64,000 nucleotides of DNA from Maribacter aquimaris (lineage in GTDB: Bacteria; Bacteroidota; Bacteroidia; Flavobacteriales; Flavobacteriaceae). The stretch is from positions 1-64,000 of the forward strand of contig NZ_JABTCF010000017.1 of assembly GCF_014596745.1 (NCBI RefSeq), in the 5' to 3' direction. Positions 1 through 8,516 of the stretch are shown here, piece by piece. Position 1 is the stretch's first letter, and the number at the start of each line of letters is the position of its first letter. The notes beneath the pieces are model-generated. The model worked only from the letters and a program-made list of their open reading frames with translations, did not search any database and was not told the origin of the DNA. The translations under genes were made by a program, and so were the position numbers.

Positions 1-106
1 AGATCGTCCTTGACTTTTTTTAAATACATATTCTTAAGGTTTTTATCAAACAGTAAGATAACGTACTTTTATAAACAAACTAAAAGCTTCCGAGGTACGA
101 GGATTA

Positions 107-237
107 GTTCAACACCGTATATAATTTATTGCTAGTTCTAGCCTATTTACGAAAATCCTCGCGGATTATTTATTCCGTTTTTATTTACTAAATTACTTGC
201 CAAACCACGCAACAAACCATATACAACAACGTTGTGC
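107..237 (+). other. attC site 1 (intact, ~131 bp)
   Basis: R'' side reads AGTTCAACACCGTATATAAT and the R' box is GTTGTGC at 231-237. The inner arms pair (GTATATAAT..ATTGC near the left, GCAAC..CATATAC near the right), as expected for a folded bottom-strand attC. It closes the cassette whose gene lies left of the window, and its R' is the 5' end of the next cassette. The centre holds the ATCCTCGCGGATTA motif shared with several other sites in this array. Confidence 0.8.
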
Positions 238-286
238 GTCACCTTAAAAAACCGAACGCTGAATGAAAAACCTAATAAAAAATTAA

Positions 287-802
287 ATGAAACATACTCA
301 AAAACATCTCGAAATTTCTGAACATAAGGACTTTTATGAGAAAAGTATTTCAAAGTTAACAGCCGAACAAAAAGTTGAATTTGAAAATTTAGTGATTAGA
401 CTTGAAAATGCTGGCGCAAAAAAACCATTAGGCTGGGCTTCAAGTGAGATAACTGAAAAAATTCCACAATTTGGACGTTTTTTAGTTCTGAAATCTTTCT
501 TTGATATTGCAAAATCAACAGAAGTGAATATTTCTATGGCAAGTGAATTTGATGAAGATATCGAAGAAAAACTTGAAGAAATTAAGGAAAAAATTGGCGA
601 AGAAAAATTATTTGACTTTTTGTTGTCATATTCCAAGGGAATGATTTATAATCTTGTTGAAATTATTGACGAGGGAAACAGAGAAATTGAGCGTGACAAA
701 ATTAGTTGGACACTTATTAAAACAGATGAAAATTCGGAACCAACTGGACAGATAATACAATCGCTTCACGAAGATTTTTTAGAATTTGAAGACGAAATAT
801 AA
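287..802 (+). CDS. Hypothetical protein, cassette 1 cargo
   Basis: 171 aa, acidic, no signal peptide and no membrane segment, so probably cytoplasmic. Residues 85-110 are Glu/Lys-rich and should be helical. I do not recognise the family. It is the only plausible gene between the R' box at 231 and the R'' box at about 810, 50 bp after the cassette start, which is the usual cassette layout. The stop is 8 bp before the attC R''. The start ATG follows an A-rich leader with no clear Shine-Dalgarno, normal for Bacteroidota. Expression would depend on read-through or an unseen promoter. Confidence 0.75.
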   Translation: MKHTQKHLEISEHKDFYEKSISKLTAEQKVEFENLVIRLENAGAKKPLGWASSEITEKIPQFGRFLVLKSFFDIAKSTEVNISMASEFDEDIEEKLEEIKEKIGEEKLFDFLLSYSKGMIYNLVEIIDEGNREIERDKISWTLIKTDENSEPTGQIIQSLHEDFLEFEDEI

Positions 803-809
803 AAGGCGA

Positions 810-1649
810 ACACACAATCGAGTGGATGGCTCCGCCATCAAATGACGGAGTGCACCCCTCACACCACCGCACATACGGGTCTCGTATACGGCGGTTCGCA
901 ATCCATCTTTTCAATCGCTCTTTACACCAATCGAAACTATTCTGTACTTTTTTAAAGGGCTACAGATTTTCTGGGGGTTGCCCATTAACGAAATTCAATG
1001 CTCCCTGAATAATTTCCAGAAGGACTGCGTTCGGTCCTTCCCCACTTGTGAGACCTATACAGCTTTCTGTAACTCGTGTCCTGTGGGTACTATGACCTCG
1101 GCTGACTTCTCCACTTAACCAACCCGTGGTTATGCCATACGCCAGCTGGCTCGTTCACTAAAAATGTCTGCTAGACATTTTCTTTACGCTCCGCCCTCCA
1201 GGTAAGAGCGTCTTCTTTCTTCTGATCCCTGCCTTATCTACTATTTCGGTTATCACTTTACGTGTTTTGGACTTTACAATGATGTGCTTGCTTATCCAAC
1301 CTAATAGCCTCATATAAGGTTCCTGTTCGTCAGTACCAGAATTTGTAGTCCTACTTTCTTCAGATGTAATCTCACGATTACCACCCTTGCAGCTTACTAA
1401 TGGTTCAAAGAGCCTGTCCTGAGCGAAGTCGAAGGGTTACCCCTGCCCATAAGGGACTTGCACCCTCTAAATGAATTAGCTACCTTTCTGTAGCTAAAAG
1501 ACGCCCATACTGGGCACACACACCGTGTATAATTAATTGCTTGGGCAAGTGCTTATTTGGAAAATTCCTTCGGAATTTTCTCGGGTTCGTTTTTGTTTAC
1601 TAAATTAGTTGCTTAACCACGCAACTAACCATACACATCAACGTTAGCA
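810..1649 (+). other. attC site 2, split by a group II intron
   Basis: Left part ends CACACA at 816 and the right part resumes ACACCGTGTATAATTAATTG at 1520; joined they give an attC start (AAC-A-CC-GTGTA). The R' box GTTAGCA is at 1643-1649. The right arm CATACAC pairs with GTGTAT on the left. The cassette 1 ends match only partly (GTTGTGCGTC versus GCGAACACACAAC), suggesting drift. Confidence 0.75.
817..1519 (-). ncRNA. ORF-less group II intron, copy 1 (IIC-attC type)
   Basis: Read on the minus strand it starts GTGTGCCCAG (GUGYG-type 5' end), has the early GGGTGCAAGTCCCTTAT segment, a middle block containing GAAGTCAGCCGAGGTCATAG typical of group II introns, then a 34-nt domain V at 863-896 with a CGC triad and GAGA-type loop, and a domain VI-like hairpin ending CCACTCGAT (AY 3' end). 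About 703 bp, so the reverse transcriptase ORF is absent. It lies antisense to the cassette gene, inserted in attC at bottom-strand TGT/T. Known behaviour: IIC-attC introns target this spot. Mobility would need an enzyme supplied from elsewhere. Confidence 0.8.
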
Positions 1650-1771
1650 AACATTACCCACATCAAAATCCGATTAATTCCTCGAGCTAACGAGTGAAAA
1701 AAGGCTGAAAAGTGGAAAATATTATTAGGTGATTATTAATAACTAAATTTGACGTTAGTCAAGATTAAAAA

Positions 1772-2845
1772 ATGAATAGAAAAATAGTACTTATATTTAT
1801 TTTAGTTGGGATATGTACTACTTTATTGAAGTGTACTCTAAATGAAAAAGAGAAAATTGGTGTCTTTGGCCATCTACAAGATGATTTTGGAAACCCGTTG
1901 GGCAACGTATCTATTTTCTATAAGAGCAATTTAACTTCTGTACAAACAGATTCCCTAGGAAATTATACAATAGATACCCCAAGAATAGTTTTTATAGAAT
2001 TTAAAAAAGAAGGCTATCAAACATTAGCCACTAAAATTGATAACTTTTCAGAATTAGGTTCTTATAATTTAAAAACAGTTATTCTAAAAAAAACGAATAC
2101 GACAGAAGTTGAATATAAAGACCTTTACCATACTACTAAACCTAAACAACAAAGTTTAAAATTGTCTGGTAACGTAATAACTATTTTTAATGACCCTATA
2201 AAAAACACAAAAGTTACGTTAATGGATAGCACCAAACACAGTACTACTTCTGAAACTCAAGAATACAATAGAGGTTTTTTCTCTTTTAGAAAATATAATC
2301 ACGAGCTTTCATTAGAAAAAAAAGGATTTAGAGCCTTAAAAATAAGCCTATATACTTATGAAGAAAATAATCCAAAAATAAGATTATTAGAAAAATCAAA
2401 TAGAAAAGGAATATCTTTAATTAATTCTAGGAACTATATTTCTTTACCCAAAACTAACCTTTTACAGAAATCTAAAAGTAAAGAAACTACCTACTTATTA
2501 GTATTTGCAGGTCGTTCTTCAACAACCGATTTTTTCTACCCAAACAACAAACATCAATTTAAAATAGAAAAAGATACGTTAATTCGTTTTGCGATTTTTA
2601 ATGAAGGCAATACCAAGTTGTGTAAAATAAAAGATACTAGCAATTATTTATGTACGGTAAAACATAAATATGGGTCTAGTTTTACAAAAGGAAATTTTGT
2701 AGAAGAAAAAGTGATTTACCCATCAGAATTATGCATCGACTGTTCTGATGAACCTTCAATCGTGGAATTAAAATTGGATACAATTGGTAGTAATTATGTA
2801 TTTGTAAATTCAAAAAATAAAAAAGGATATTATTTTACATATTAA
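1772..2845 (+). CDS. Lipoprotein with carboxypeptidase-regulatory-like N-terminal domain
   Basis: 357 aa. The N-terminus (MNRKIVLIFILVGICTTLLK then C) is a hydrophobic signal ending near Cys-21, consistent with a lipoprotein. Residues about 30-110 resemble the carboxypeptidase D regulatory-like beta-sandwich (GHLQDDFGNPLGNVSI, DSLGNYTI, EFKKEGYQTL), and a second weaker copy seems to start near residue 130 (LSGNVITIFNDPIKNTKVTL). The rest is unknown; CIDC near the C-terminus could form a disulphide. Sole gene of cassette 2, which starts GTTAGCAAAC at 1643 and ends GTTTGCTAA next to intron 2. Likely outer-membrane or periplasmic, substrate unknown. Confidence 0.75.
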   Translation: MNRKIVLIFILVGICTTLLKCTLNEKEKIGVFGHLQDDFGNPLGNVSIFYKSNLTSVQTDSLGNYTIDTPRIVFIEFKKEGYQTLATKIDNFSELGSYNLKTVILKKTNTTEVEYKDLYHTTKPKQQSLKLSGNVITIFNDPIKNTKVTLMDSTKHSTTSETQEYNRGFFSFRKYNHELSLEKKGFRALKISLYTYEENNPKIRLLEKSNRKGISLINSRNYISLPKTNLLQKSKSKETTYLLVFAGRSSTTDFFYPNNKHQFKIEKDTLIRFAIFNEGNTKLCKIKDTSNYLCTVKHKYGSSFTKGNFVEEKVIYPSELCIDCSDEPSIVELKLDTIGSNYVFVNSKNKKGYYFTY

Positions 2846-2873
2846 TAAAGAGCAAATTATGGAAATAGAAACG

Positions 2874-3733
2874 TTTGCTAATCGAGTGGATGGCTCCGCC
2901 ATCAAATGACGGAGTGCACCCCTCACACCACCGCACATACGGGTCTCGTATACGGCGGTTCGCAATCCATCTTTTCAATCGCTCTTTACACCAATCGAAA
3001 CTATTCTGTACTTTTTTAAAGGGCTACAGATTTTCTGGGGGTTGCCCATTAACGAAATTCAATGCTCCCTGAATAATTTCCAGAAGGACTGCGTTCGGTC
3101 CTTCCCCACTTGTGAGACCTATACAGCTTTCTGTAACTCGTGTCCTGTGGGTACTATGACCTCGGCTGACTTCTCCACTTAACCAACCCGTGGTTATGCC
3201 ATACGCCAGCCGGCTCGTTCACTAAAAATGTCTGCTAGACATTTTCTTTACGCTCCGCCCTCCAGGTAAGAACATCTTCTTTCGCTCAATAACTGCCGTA
3301 TCTACATAATCATCCTTTTGGTTCTCATGGGGCGTTACAATGATGTGCTTGCTTACCCAGATGAATATGCCTCTGTATACGGTTCCTGCTTGGTTTATCC
3401 TGAGCGCAGCCGAAGGGTCAGTACCGAGTTTTGTAGTCTCGCTTTCTTCAGATGTAACTTCGCAGTTACCACCCTTGCGACTTACTAATGCTTCAAAGAG
3501 CCTGTCCTGAGCGAAGTCGAAGGGTTACCCCTGCCCATAAGGGACTTGCACCCTCTAAATGAATTAGCTACCTTTCTGTAGCTAAAAGACGCCCATACTG
3601 GGCACACACAACGTATATAATTAATGGCTAGTTTTAGCTTACTTACGAAAATCCTCGCGGATTTTCTATCTGGTGTTTATTTGCTAAATTAGGTGCTTAA
3701 ACACGCCACTAATCGTATACAAGACCGTTGTAA
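2874..3733 (+). other. attC site 3, split by a group II intron
   Basis: Left exon TTTGCTA ends at 2880 and right exon ACAACGTATATAATTAATGG resumes at 3608; joined they restore TTTGCTAACAACGTATA. R' GTTGTAA is at 3727-3733. The restored R'' GTTTGCTAAC is the exact complement of the cassette 2 start GTTAGCAAAC at 1643, which fixes both the attC and the intron edges. Confidence 0.85.
2881..3607 (-). ncRNA. ORF-less group II intron, copy 2 (IIC-attC type)
   Basis: About 727 bp, near-identical to copy 1 over its first ~390 bp in + coordinates (domains V/VI and flank) and its last ~110 bp (the 5' end, GTGTGCCCAG on the minus strand), but diverged in the middle. No reverse transcriptase ORF. Domain V is at about 2927-2960. 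It carries two CCTGAGCG-AG-CGAAGG palindromic inserts (about 3397-3418 and 3503-3523) where copy 1 has one. Splicing or transposition competence is not known. Confidence 0.8.
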
Positions 3734-3788
3734 GCAATTAAAAACCAAAACTGCGGAAACCAATATTCTGAAAAAAAGCGAATTAATT

Positions 3789-4190
3789 ATGGAATTTAAA
3801 GCAGACAAAATATTTGCCGATTATGATGAAAATGAATTGCTGATTATTGCATTTTCAGGAAAAACAGGAAATGAGGATATTTATTTAATAATTCAAGATG
3901 CATTTGACAGAAAAGATGAGCAAGAAATTGAGTTAGGAATGAATACTTTTCATATTGAAATTAACGACCAATCAAGAAGTGGATATGGAGGGATTTCGGA
4001 AATAGAACTTTGGAAAAATATGTTGTCTATAAAACTCGATAAAACGGGAAAGGAAAACTTAAAAGTTGAAAACGAAATAATAAATATTGGATTGAATATT
4101 AACGAAAAGGAGTTTGTAAATTTGACTGAGAAACTGAAAGTGATATTTGAACCTGAAAAGAAAATAATAACTGCTTACAACACCGTATAA
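3789..4190 (+). CDS. Imm10-like immunity protein
   Basis: 133 aa from the ATG at 3789. An upstream in-frame ATG at 3693 lies inside attC 3, so I prefer the internal start. Residues about 45-75 (HIEINDQSRSGYGGISEIEL) and the following KLDKTGKENLKVENEI..GLNINEKEFVNLTEKLKVIF fit the Imm10 pattern of a Gln/Ser/Gly loop plus a final amphipathic helix. Imm10 proteins neutralise polymorphic toxins in the cytoplasm; no toxin is next to it here. Cassette 3 ends are perfectly complementary over 10 bases, so it is a complete mobile unit. The stop lies inside attC 4. Family call from memory of the pattern. Confidence 0.6.
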   Translation: MEFKADKIFADYDENELLIIAFSGKTGNEDIYLIIQDAFDRKDEQEIELGMNTFHIEINDQSRSGYGGISEIELWKNMLSIKLDKTGKENLKVENEIINIGLNINEKEFVNLTEKLKVIFEPEKKIITAYNTV

Positions 4191-4307
4191 AAAAAATTGC
4201 TGTTTTAGTGCTTAATCAAAGGTCGTTGCGTGTTTGTAACGTCTGATTTTCCTTCGGAAAATCCTCGCATACAAACCCGCAACTATTCTTATACATAAAC
4301 GTTACCT
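4175..4307 (+). other. attC site 4 (intact, ~133 bp)
   Basis: R'' TGCTTACAAC at 4172-4181 is the exact complement of GTTGTAAGCA at 3727. The body CACCGTATAA pairs with CTTATACAT near the R' box GTTACCT at 4301-4307. It contains the hairpin GATTTTCCTTCGGAAAATC. Confidence 0.85.
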
Positions 4308-4351
4308 GCAAGCTGAAAAAACGACCGAGGATTAAAACAAACAACTAATAA

Positions 4352-5584
4352 ATGAAAAATCTATTTTTAATCATCTTACTTTCAACAATGATATTTTCGT
4401 GTAAACAAAAAAACGAAACAAAAAAAACACTCGAAAAAAATCATACTGCAATAAATGATACATTGACTAATAACTTGCAATTAGCTTTTGATAAAGATGC
4501 GATAATCGGATTTTCAGTATCTGTGGTGGACGAAAATGGATTGATTTATGATAAAGGATTTGGGTTTACAGATATTGAGCAAAATAAGCCTTACACATCA
4601 AGTACAATTCAAAACATAGCTTCAATATCCAAAACACTTATAGGAATTTCCTTATTTAAAGCACAAGAGTTAGGTAAATTAAATATTAATGACCCAATCA
4701 ACAAATATTTGCCTTTCAAAATTGTTAATCCAAACTATCCAGAGAATCCAATTTTAATTAAACATTTGGCTTATCACACATCTTCAATTATTGACCTTGA
4801 TGAGATTTACGCAAAATCGTATGTTTTAAAAAAATCTGAACACGAAGAAAACGAAGGTGTATTTGACTATTTTAACAAACCTGAAACTAAGATTTCATTA
4901 TTAGAATTTATTCAAAATAGCTTGACCGAAAATGGAAAATGGTACTCTAAAGGGATATTTTCCGACACAAAACCGGGAGAAAAAAGAGAATATTCAAATA
5001 TAGCTGCTGCTCTTTGCGCACAGATAATAGAATCTGCAACTGGACAGGATTATCAGTCTTTTACTAAAGACTACATTTTGAAACCATTAAAAATGAATAA
5101 TTCTGGCTGGACATCAACTGATATTGATTCTACAAAACGTTCAAGGTTATTTGCAAACAAAGAGAAAATGATTGCGGAATATTCGCTTATAACTTATGCC
5201 GATGGTGGATTTCTAACATCGAGTAGCGATTTAGGTTTATTTTTATCAGAATTAATAAAAGGCTACGATGGAAAAGGCAAATTACTCAATAAAGAAAGTT
5301 ATAAAAAACAATTTGAAAAACATAATTTTTCAAATAATGGAAAGAATGAAACTTATGGGATTTTCAATGAATTTCGTGATAATTTTTTAAATGTCCAAAA
5401 TAATATGATTGGTCATAACGGCTCTGACCCAGGTGTTTTTACAGCGATGTACTTTAATCCAAAAACTAAAATCGGAAAAATAATTCTGGTAAATACCGAT
5501 ACAGATTTTACAGATAATGTATGGCCAGAAATAGAAGAAATATGGAAATCTTTATCTGATTATGAAAATGCAATGAATAAATAA
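4352..5584 (+). CDS. Serine hydrolase, beta-lactamase/PBP fold (lipoprotein)
   Basis: 410 aa. Lipobox TMIFSC puts the lipidated Cys at residue 17. The active-site SxxK is Ser91-Ile-Ser-Lys94 in NIASISKTLIG, the second motif is Tyr214-Ser-Asn, and a late MIGHNGSDPG supplies the HxG-like third motif. Class C beta-lactamase, D-aminopeptidase and esterase relatives share this set, so the substrate cannot be told. Length is normal for the family. It fills cassette 4, whose ends (GTTACCTGCA at 4301 and TGCAGGTAAC at 5590) are exact complements. One of five members of this superfamily in the region. Confidence 0.85.
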   Translation: MKNLFLIILLSTMIFSCKQKNETKKTLEKNHTAINDTLTNNLQLAFDKDAIIGFSVSVVDENGLIYDKGFGFTDIEQNKPYTSSTIQNIASISKTLIGISLFKAQELGKLNINDPINKYLPFKIVNPNYPENPILIKHLAYHTSSIIDLDEIYAKSYVLKKSEHEENEGVFDYFNKPETKISLLEFIQNSLTENGKWYSKGIFSDTKPGEKREYSNIAAALCAQIIESATGQDYQSFTKDYILKPLKMNNSGWTSTDIDSTKRSRLFANKEKMIAEYSLITYADGGFLTSSSDLGLFLSELIKGYDGKGKLLNKESYKKQFEKHNFSNNGKNETYGIFNEFRDNFLNVQNNMIGHNGSDPGVFTAMYFNPKTKIGKIILVNTDTDFTDNVWPEIEEIWKSLSDYENAMNK

Positions 5585-5592
5585 AAGCCTGC

Positions 5593-5789
5593 AGGTAACA
5601 ATGTGTATTGTTAATACGGGTTTTAGTGCTTAATCCAAAGTTTTGTGCATATTTACTAAGTCCGTCAAATCATTTTGATTTGACTTTAGTACAGAAAAAG
5701 ATAAAAGCAAACAAAATGCTTTGCCTCGTGCTAAATTGAAAGTCTGCTGACTTTCTATTCCCGCACTAACAATACACAAAACGTTAGCA
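5593..5789 (+). other. attC site 5 (~197 bp)
   Basis: R'' AGGTAAC at 5593-5599; arm GTGTATTGTTA near 5603 pairs with TAACAATACAC near 5767-5777; R' GTTAGCA at 5783-5789. Clean site, without any inserted element. Confidence 0.85.
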
Positions 5790-5803
5790 AAAATTTAAAA
5801 AAA

Positions 5804-6550
5804 ATGAAAACCTATTTATTAATAATATCTTTTAGTCTTACCTTAATTTCTTGTAATCAAAATGAGTTTGTATTTAATGCAGGAATTGGAGGCAATACTA
5901 CTATTGATTTGTTGAATAGAATTAACGAAGACGTCATTGATAAAGAGCCAAATATTGTGATAATTATGGTTGGAACAAATGATATGTTGAATTCCAAAAA
6001 AATGATTTCATATATTGAATATAAACAAAATCTGACAAGTATTATACATAAATTAAAACAAGAAAACATTAAAATTGTTTTATGTAGCCCTCCAACTGTT
6101 GATTCAATTTTCCTTTTCGAAAGACACAACAAAAAATTATTTACAGAAAAGCCAAACAAAAAACTTGATTCAATATCTAATATTATCGACAAATTATCTA
6201 CCGAAGAAAATATAAGTTTTATAGACTTAAATACTAAATTTCGTGAAATGAATATTCCAATTCATAACAATGACAATTATATACAAAATAAAAAAAACAG
6301 CAACAAAAGAGATGGAGTTCACCCAACTGAATTAGGATATTCTTTAATCGCCGAAACAATATTTTCATTTTTAACAGAAAATAATTTAATAAATCAAAAA
6401 ACGAAAATTGTCTGCTTTGGAGACTCAATCACTTTTGGTGTTGGTGCTAAAGGAGAAGGAACCTCAAATGGAACTACATATCCAGCAATTCTAAAAGAAA
6501 ATATAACAAAAACTTTTGCTAACACCGGTAACCGTTGCACAAGCCTTTAA
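5804..6550 (+). CDS. SGNH/GDSL hydrolase with circularly permuted motif order
   Basis: 248 aa with a lipoprotein-like signal (lipobox LISC, Cys-17). Motifs in order: block II NAGIGGNTT (25-33), block III GTND (57-60), block V DGVHP with Asp170/His173, and only then block I FGDSITFG with the predicted nucleophile Ser208. In ordinary SGNH enzymes the GDS block is N-terminal. Downstream of GDS the text YPAILKENI is what normally links block I to block II, so the order is a rotation rather than a loss. The last ten residues (ANTGNRCTSL) are encoded by attC 6 and the inserted MITE, which supplies the stop. Alternative: a remnant of a two-domain SGNH protein. Secreted esterase-type activity is inferred. 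Confidence 0.75.
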   Translation: MKTYLLIISFSLTLISCNQNEFVFNAGIGGNTTIDLLNRINEDVIDKEPNIVIIMVGTNDMLNSKKMISYIEYKQNLTSIIHKLKQENIKIVLCSPPTVDSIFLFERHNKKLFTEKPNKKLDSISNIIDKLSTEENISFIDLNTKFREMNIPIHNNDNYIQNKKNSNKRDGVHPTELGYSLIAETIFSFLTENNLINQKTKIVCFGDSITFGVGAKGEGTSNGTTYPAILKENITKTFANTGNRCTSL

Positions 6551-6671
6551 TCAGACATAATATCATCGATATAAGCCTCTCCAAGGGGCTTTTTTTTATG
6601 CATACCTAAAGTTACGATCCTTGTCCCTATCGCCATAGATCGACAAAGACTTTTTTCTTAACTTGTGCAAC
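6534..6671. mobile_element. attC-nested MITE, copy 1 (138 bp)
   Basis: Bounded by GTTGCACAAG and its exact complement CTTGTGCAAC. No ORF. Empty-site comparison with attC 8 (AACA|ATGTATAACC) shows the full insertion also brings NNGGTAACC on the left and AGGCACA on the right, with no obvious target duplication. Confidence 0.8.
6572..6597 (+). terminator. Terminator-like hairpin in MITE copy 1
   Basis: AAGCC..GGCTT stem followed by eight T's, in the direction that would end transcripts from the upstream cassette. The same hairpin lies at the same place in every full copy of the element. Confidence 0.7.
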
Positions 6672-6827
6672 AGGCACAATGTATAACCGCAATTACGGCG
6701 GATTCGACCACGTCCGAATCCACTCGGAATTGCTAATGTCTGCGCCAAACAGAAAATAATCGCATATTAACCCGTAACTGACGGTTATACTAGACCGTTA
6801 TGCTCAATTTCTAAAAACCGAACATCC

Positions 6828-8099
6828 TTGAAAAAAATGAACTATTTCAGACTATTACTTCTCTTATTAATTGTTTCATATTCAAATTTATTTGCTCAAA
6901 CTTATGATGGTTTTTCAAACGAGGAAATTCAGTCCGTATTTAAGCAATGGAATATGGATAATTGGGATGATGGAGGTGAAATATCTCGTTATATATTTTT
7001 AAATATGCCTGAATTTTGGACTCACGCCATAATCAATAGAGAAGGAAATGTTAAAAGCCTAAAAGAAGATTACCGCAAAGAAATCGAGGAGTTTGTTGTT
7101 ACTTCTGAATTAGGACAAATGACACTTCAAGACTATGTCAAAACTTGCGACAAAGTGGATGGTATGATAATATTGCAAGGAGACCGTATTGTATATGAAG
7201 CCTACCCAAGAATGTTTTCAAACGATAAGCATCTTTACTGGTCAGTATCTAAAGTATTTGCTTCAACTCTTATAGCAGTTTTGGAAGACAGAAAACAACT
7301 TGATGTAACAAAACCAATAGAACATTATCTACCTGAACTTAAAGGGTCTGGATGGGAAGGTGTACCCATAATTGACATTCTTGATATGGCTTCAGGAATT
7401 GATTGTCGTGAATGGGTTGATGGCGCTTTTGAAAACCCTGAAACTTGTTACTATCAATTTGAAGCAGCTCTTGGATTTCTAAAACGAACAGAAAAAACCG
7501 CAGACAATGCTTTTGAGCACATTAAAACCTTATCATCTGCAAAAACTTCTGGAGAAATATTTGAATATACTTCAGTGAACACTTTCGTTCTCTCTTGCCT
7601 CATAGAAAGAATCACAGGTCTTTCTTATGCAGAAAATATTGAGCGTGAAATTTGGCGAAAAATTGGTGCGGAATCTGATGCATTTATTACACAAACAAAT
7701 GGCACGAGTGTATCTCACGCAGGAATCAGTTCTACACTTCGAGATTTAGCTCGATTTGGCTATATGTTTTTAACCGATGGTCGTTCAGGTGATAATACTT
7801 TCGTTTCAAATGAATATTTCGATAAGATTCAAAAGCAAGGTCGTCCTCATTTGATTACTGCATACGGTTCTGAAAATTACACGCTTGATAAAGAAGCTGT
7901 TCATCACAACACCTATCAATGGGACAAAGTAATGGAAGACGGAGATTTTTATAAAGGTGGATTTAGCGGACAAGGTCTTTACATTTCACCTTCTCGCAAT
8001 TTAGTGATAGCCTTTTTTGGAACTGCCGATGATAATGGAGTTTATAACGAATTAGATGATATTTCAAGACAAATTGCTAAATCAGATATATTTGATTAA
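6828..8099 (+). CDS. Secreted serine hydrolase, beta-lactamase/PBP fold
   Basis: 423 aa from TTG at 6828; the ATG at 6837 is the alternative, but the TTG start keeps the MKKMNYF positive region of the signal peptide, which ends around LFAQ. SxxK is Ser139-Val-Ser-Lys142 in YWSVSKVFAS, followed by a FEYTSVN second motif. The N-terminal 100 residues before the catalytic domain are longer than in minimal members. C-terminal GGFSGQGLYISPS is the usual third-motif region. Periplasmic or secreted; substrate unknown. Cassette 6 ends (GTTATGCTC at 6797, GAGCATAAC at 8120) match perfectly. Confidence 0.8.
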   Translation: MKKMNYFRLLLLLLIVSYSNLFAQTYDGFSNEEIQSVFKQWNMDNWDDGGEISRYIFLNMPEFWTHAIINREGNVKSLKEDYRKEIEEFVVTSELGQMTLQDYVKTCDKVDGMIILQGDRIVYEAYPRMFSNDKHLYWSVSKVFASTLIAVLEDRKQLDVTKPIEHYLPELKGSGWEGVPIIDILDMASGIDCREWVDGAFENPETCYYQFEAALGFLKRTEKTADNAFEHIKTLSSAKTSGEIFEYTSVNTFVLSCLIERITGLSYAENIEREIWRKIGAESDAFITQTNGTSVSHAGISSTLRDLARFGYMFLTDGRSGDNTFVSNEYFDKIQKQGRPHLITAYGSENYTLDKEAVHHNTYQWDKVMEDGDFYKGGFSGQGLYISPSRNLVIAFFGTADDNGVYNELDDISRQIAKSDIFD

Positions 8100-8121
8100 T
8101 AATAGAATTGAATTAAAAAGA

Positions 8122-8482
8122 GCATAACATTGGTAACCGTTGCACAAGCCTTTAATCAGACATAATATCATCAAAATAAGCCTCTTCAGGGGCTTTTTTT
8201 TATACCTACCTAAAGTTACGATCCTTGTCCCTATCGGCAATGATCAACAAAGACTTTTTTCTTAACTTGTGCAACAGGCACACAACCTATAAACAATACA
8301 GGCTTAGGGCTTTAACGCAGAAGTCTGTGTATATTTATAATGTCGCGAAATCTTTGGCCCCGAAGCGTCGGGGTCGCTTTGTACAAGAAAAAAATAAAAC
8401 AAAACCAAAAGATTTCGCTATGTGTGTGGCGCAAAGTAAACGGTAGTTTGCTCCCGTACTGTTCATAGCTAAACCGTTGGCT
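8122..8482 (+). other. attC site 7 (long form) with nested MITE
   Basis: R'' GCATAAC ends at 8128; R' GTTGGCT at 8476-8482. After the MITE the body CCTATAAACAATACAG pairs with CTGTTCATAG. The middle holds the CCCCGAAGCGTCGGGG palindrome at 8358-8373 and a second inner inverted pair (AAATCTTTGG / CCAAAAGATTT). About 361 bp in total, with no gene. Confidence 0.8.
8139..8275. mobile_element. attC-nested MITE, copy 2 (137 bp)
   Basis: GTTGCACAAG at 8139-8148 and CTTGTGCAAC at 8266-8275, with the AAGCC..GGCTTTTTTTT hairpin inside. Left junction AACA-TT-GGTAACC. Confidence 0.8.
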
Positions 8483-8516
8483 GTAATGTAAAACGACATT
8501 CCCGAAAACAAAGAAA

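Larger units (their letters stand above)
6517..6803 (+). other. attC site 6 with nested MITE
   Basis: R'' TTTTGCTAAC (6514-6523) is the exact complement of the cassette start GTTAGCAAAA at 5783. After the MITE the body ATGTATAACCGCAATTACGG resumes and folds on CCGTAACTGACGGTTATAC; R' GTTATGC at 6797-6803. The same body occurs uninterrupted in attC 8, giving an empty-site comparison. Confidence 0.85.

Noticed and set aside
717-914. Minus-strand ORF reading LKR-type WIANRRIRDPYVRWC
   Set aside because: Reads through the intron's domain V; repeated at the other copies only because the RNA is conserved, and there is no reverse transcriptase domain.
826-1008. Short ORF repeated nearly identically at 2875-3072
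   Set aside because: It lies across domain V/VI of the group II introns on the opposite strand; the identity comes from intron RNA conservation.
3789-4190. Toxin-antitoxin pair in cassette 3
   Set aside because: Only one gene fits between the cassette ends; no toxin partner.
8225-8446. 73-aa ORF between the serine hydrolase and DinB gene
   Set aside because: Made entirely of MITE and attC sequence.
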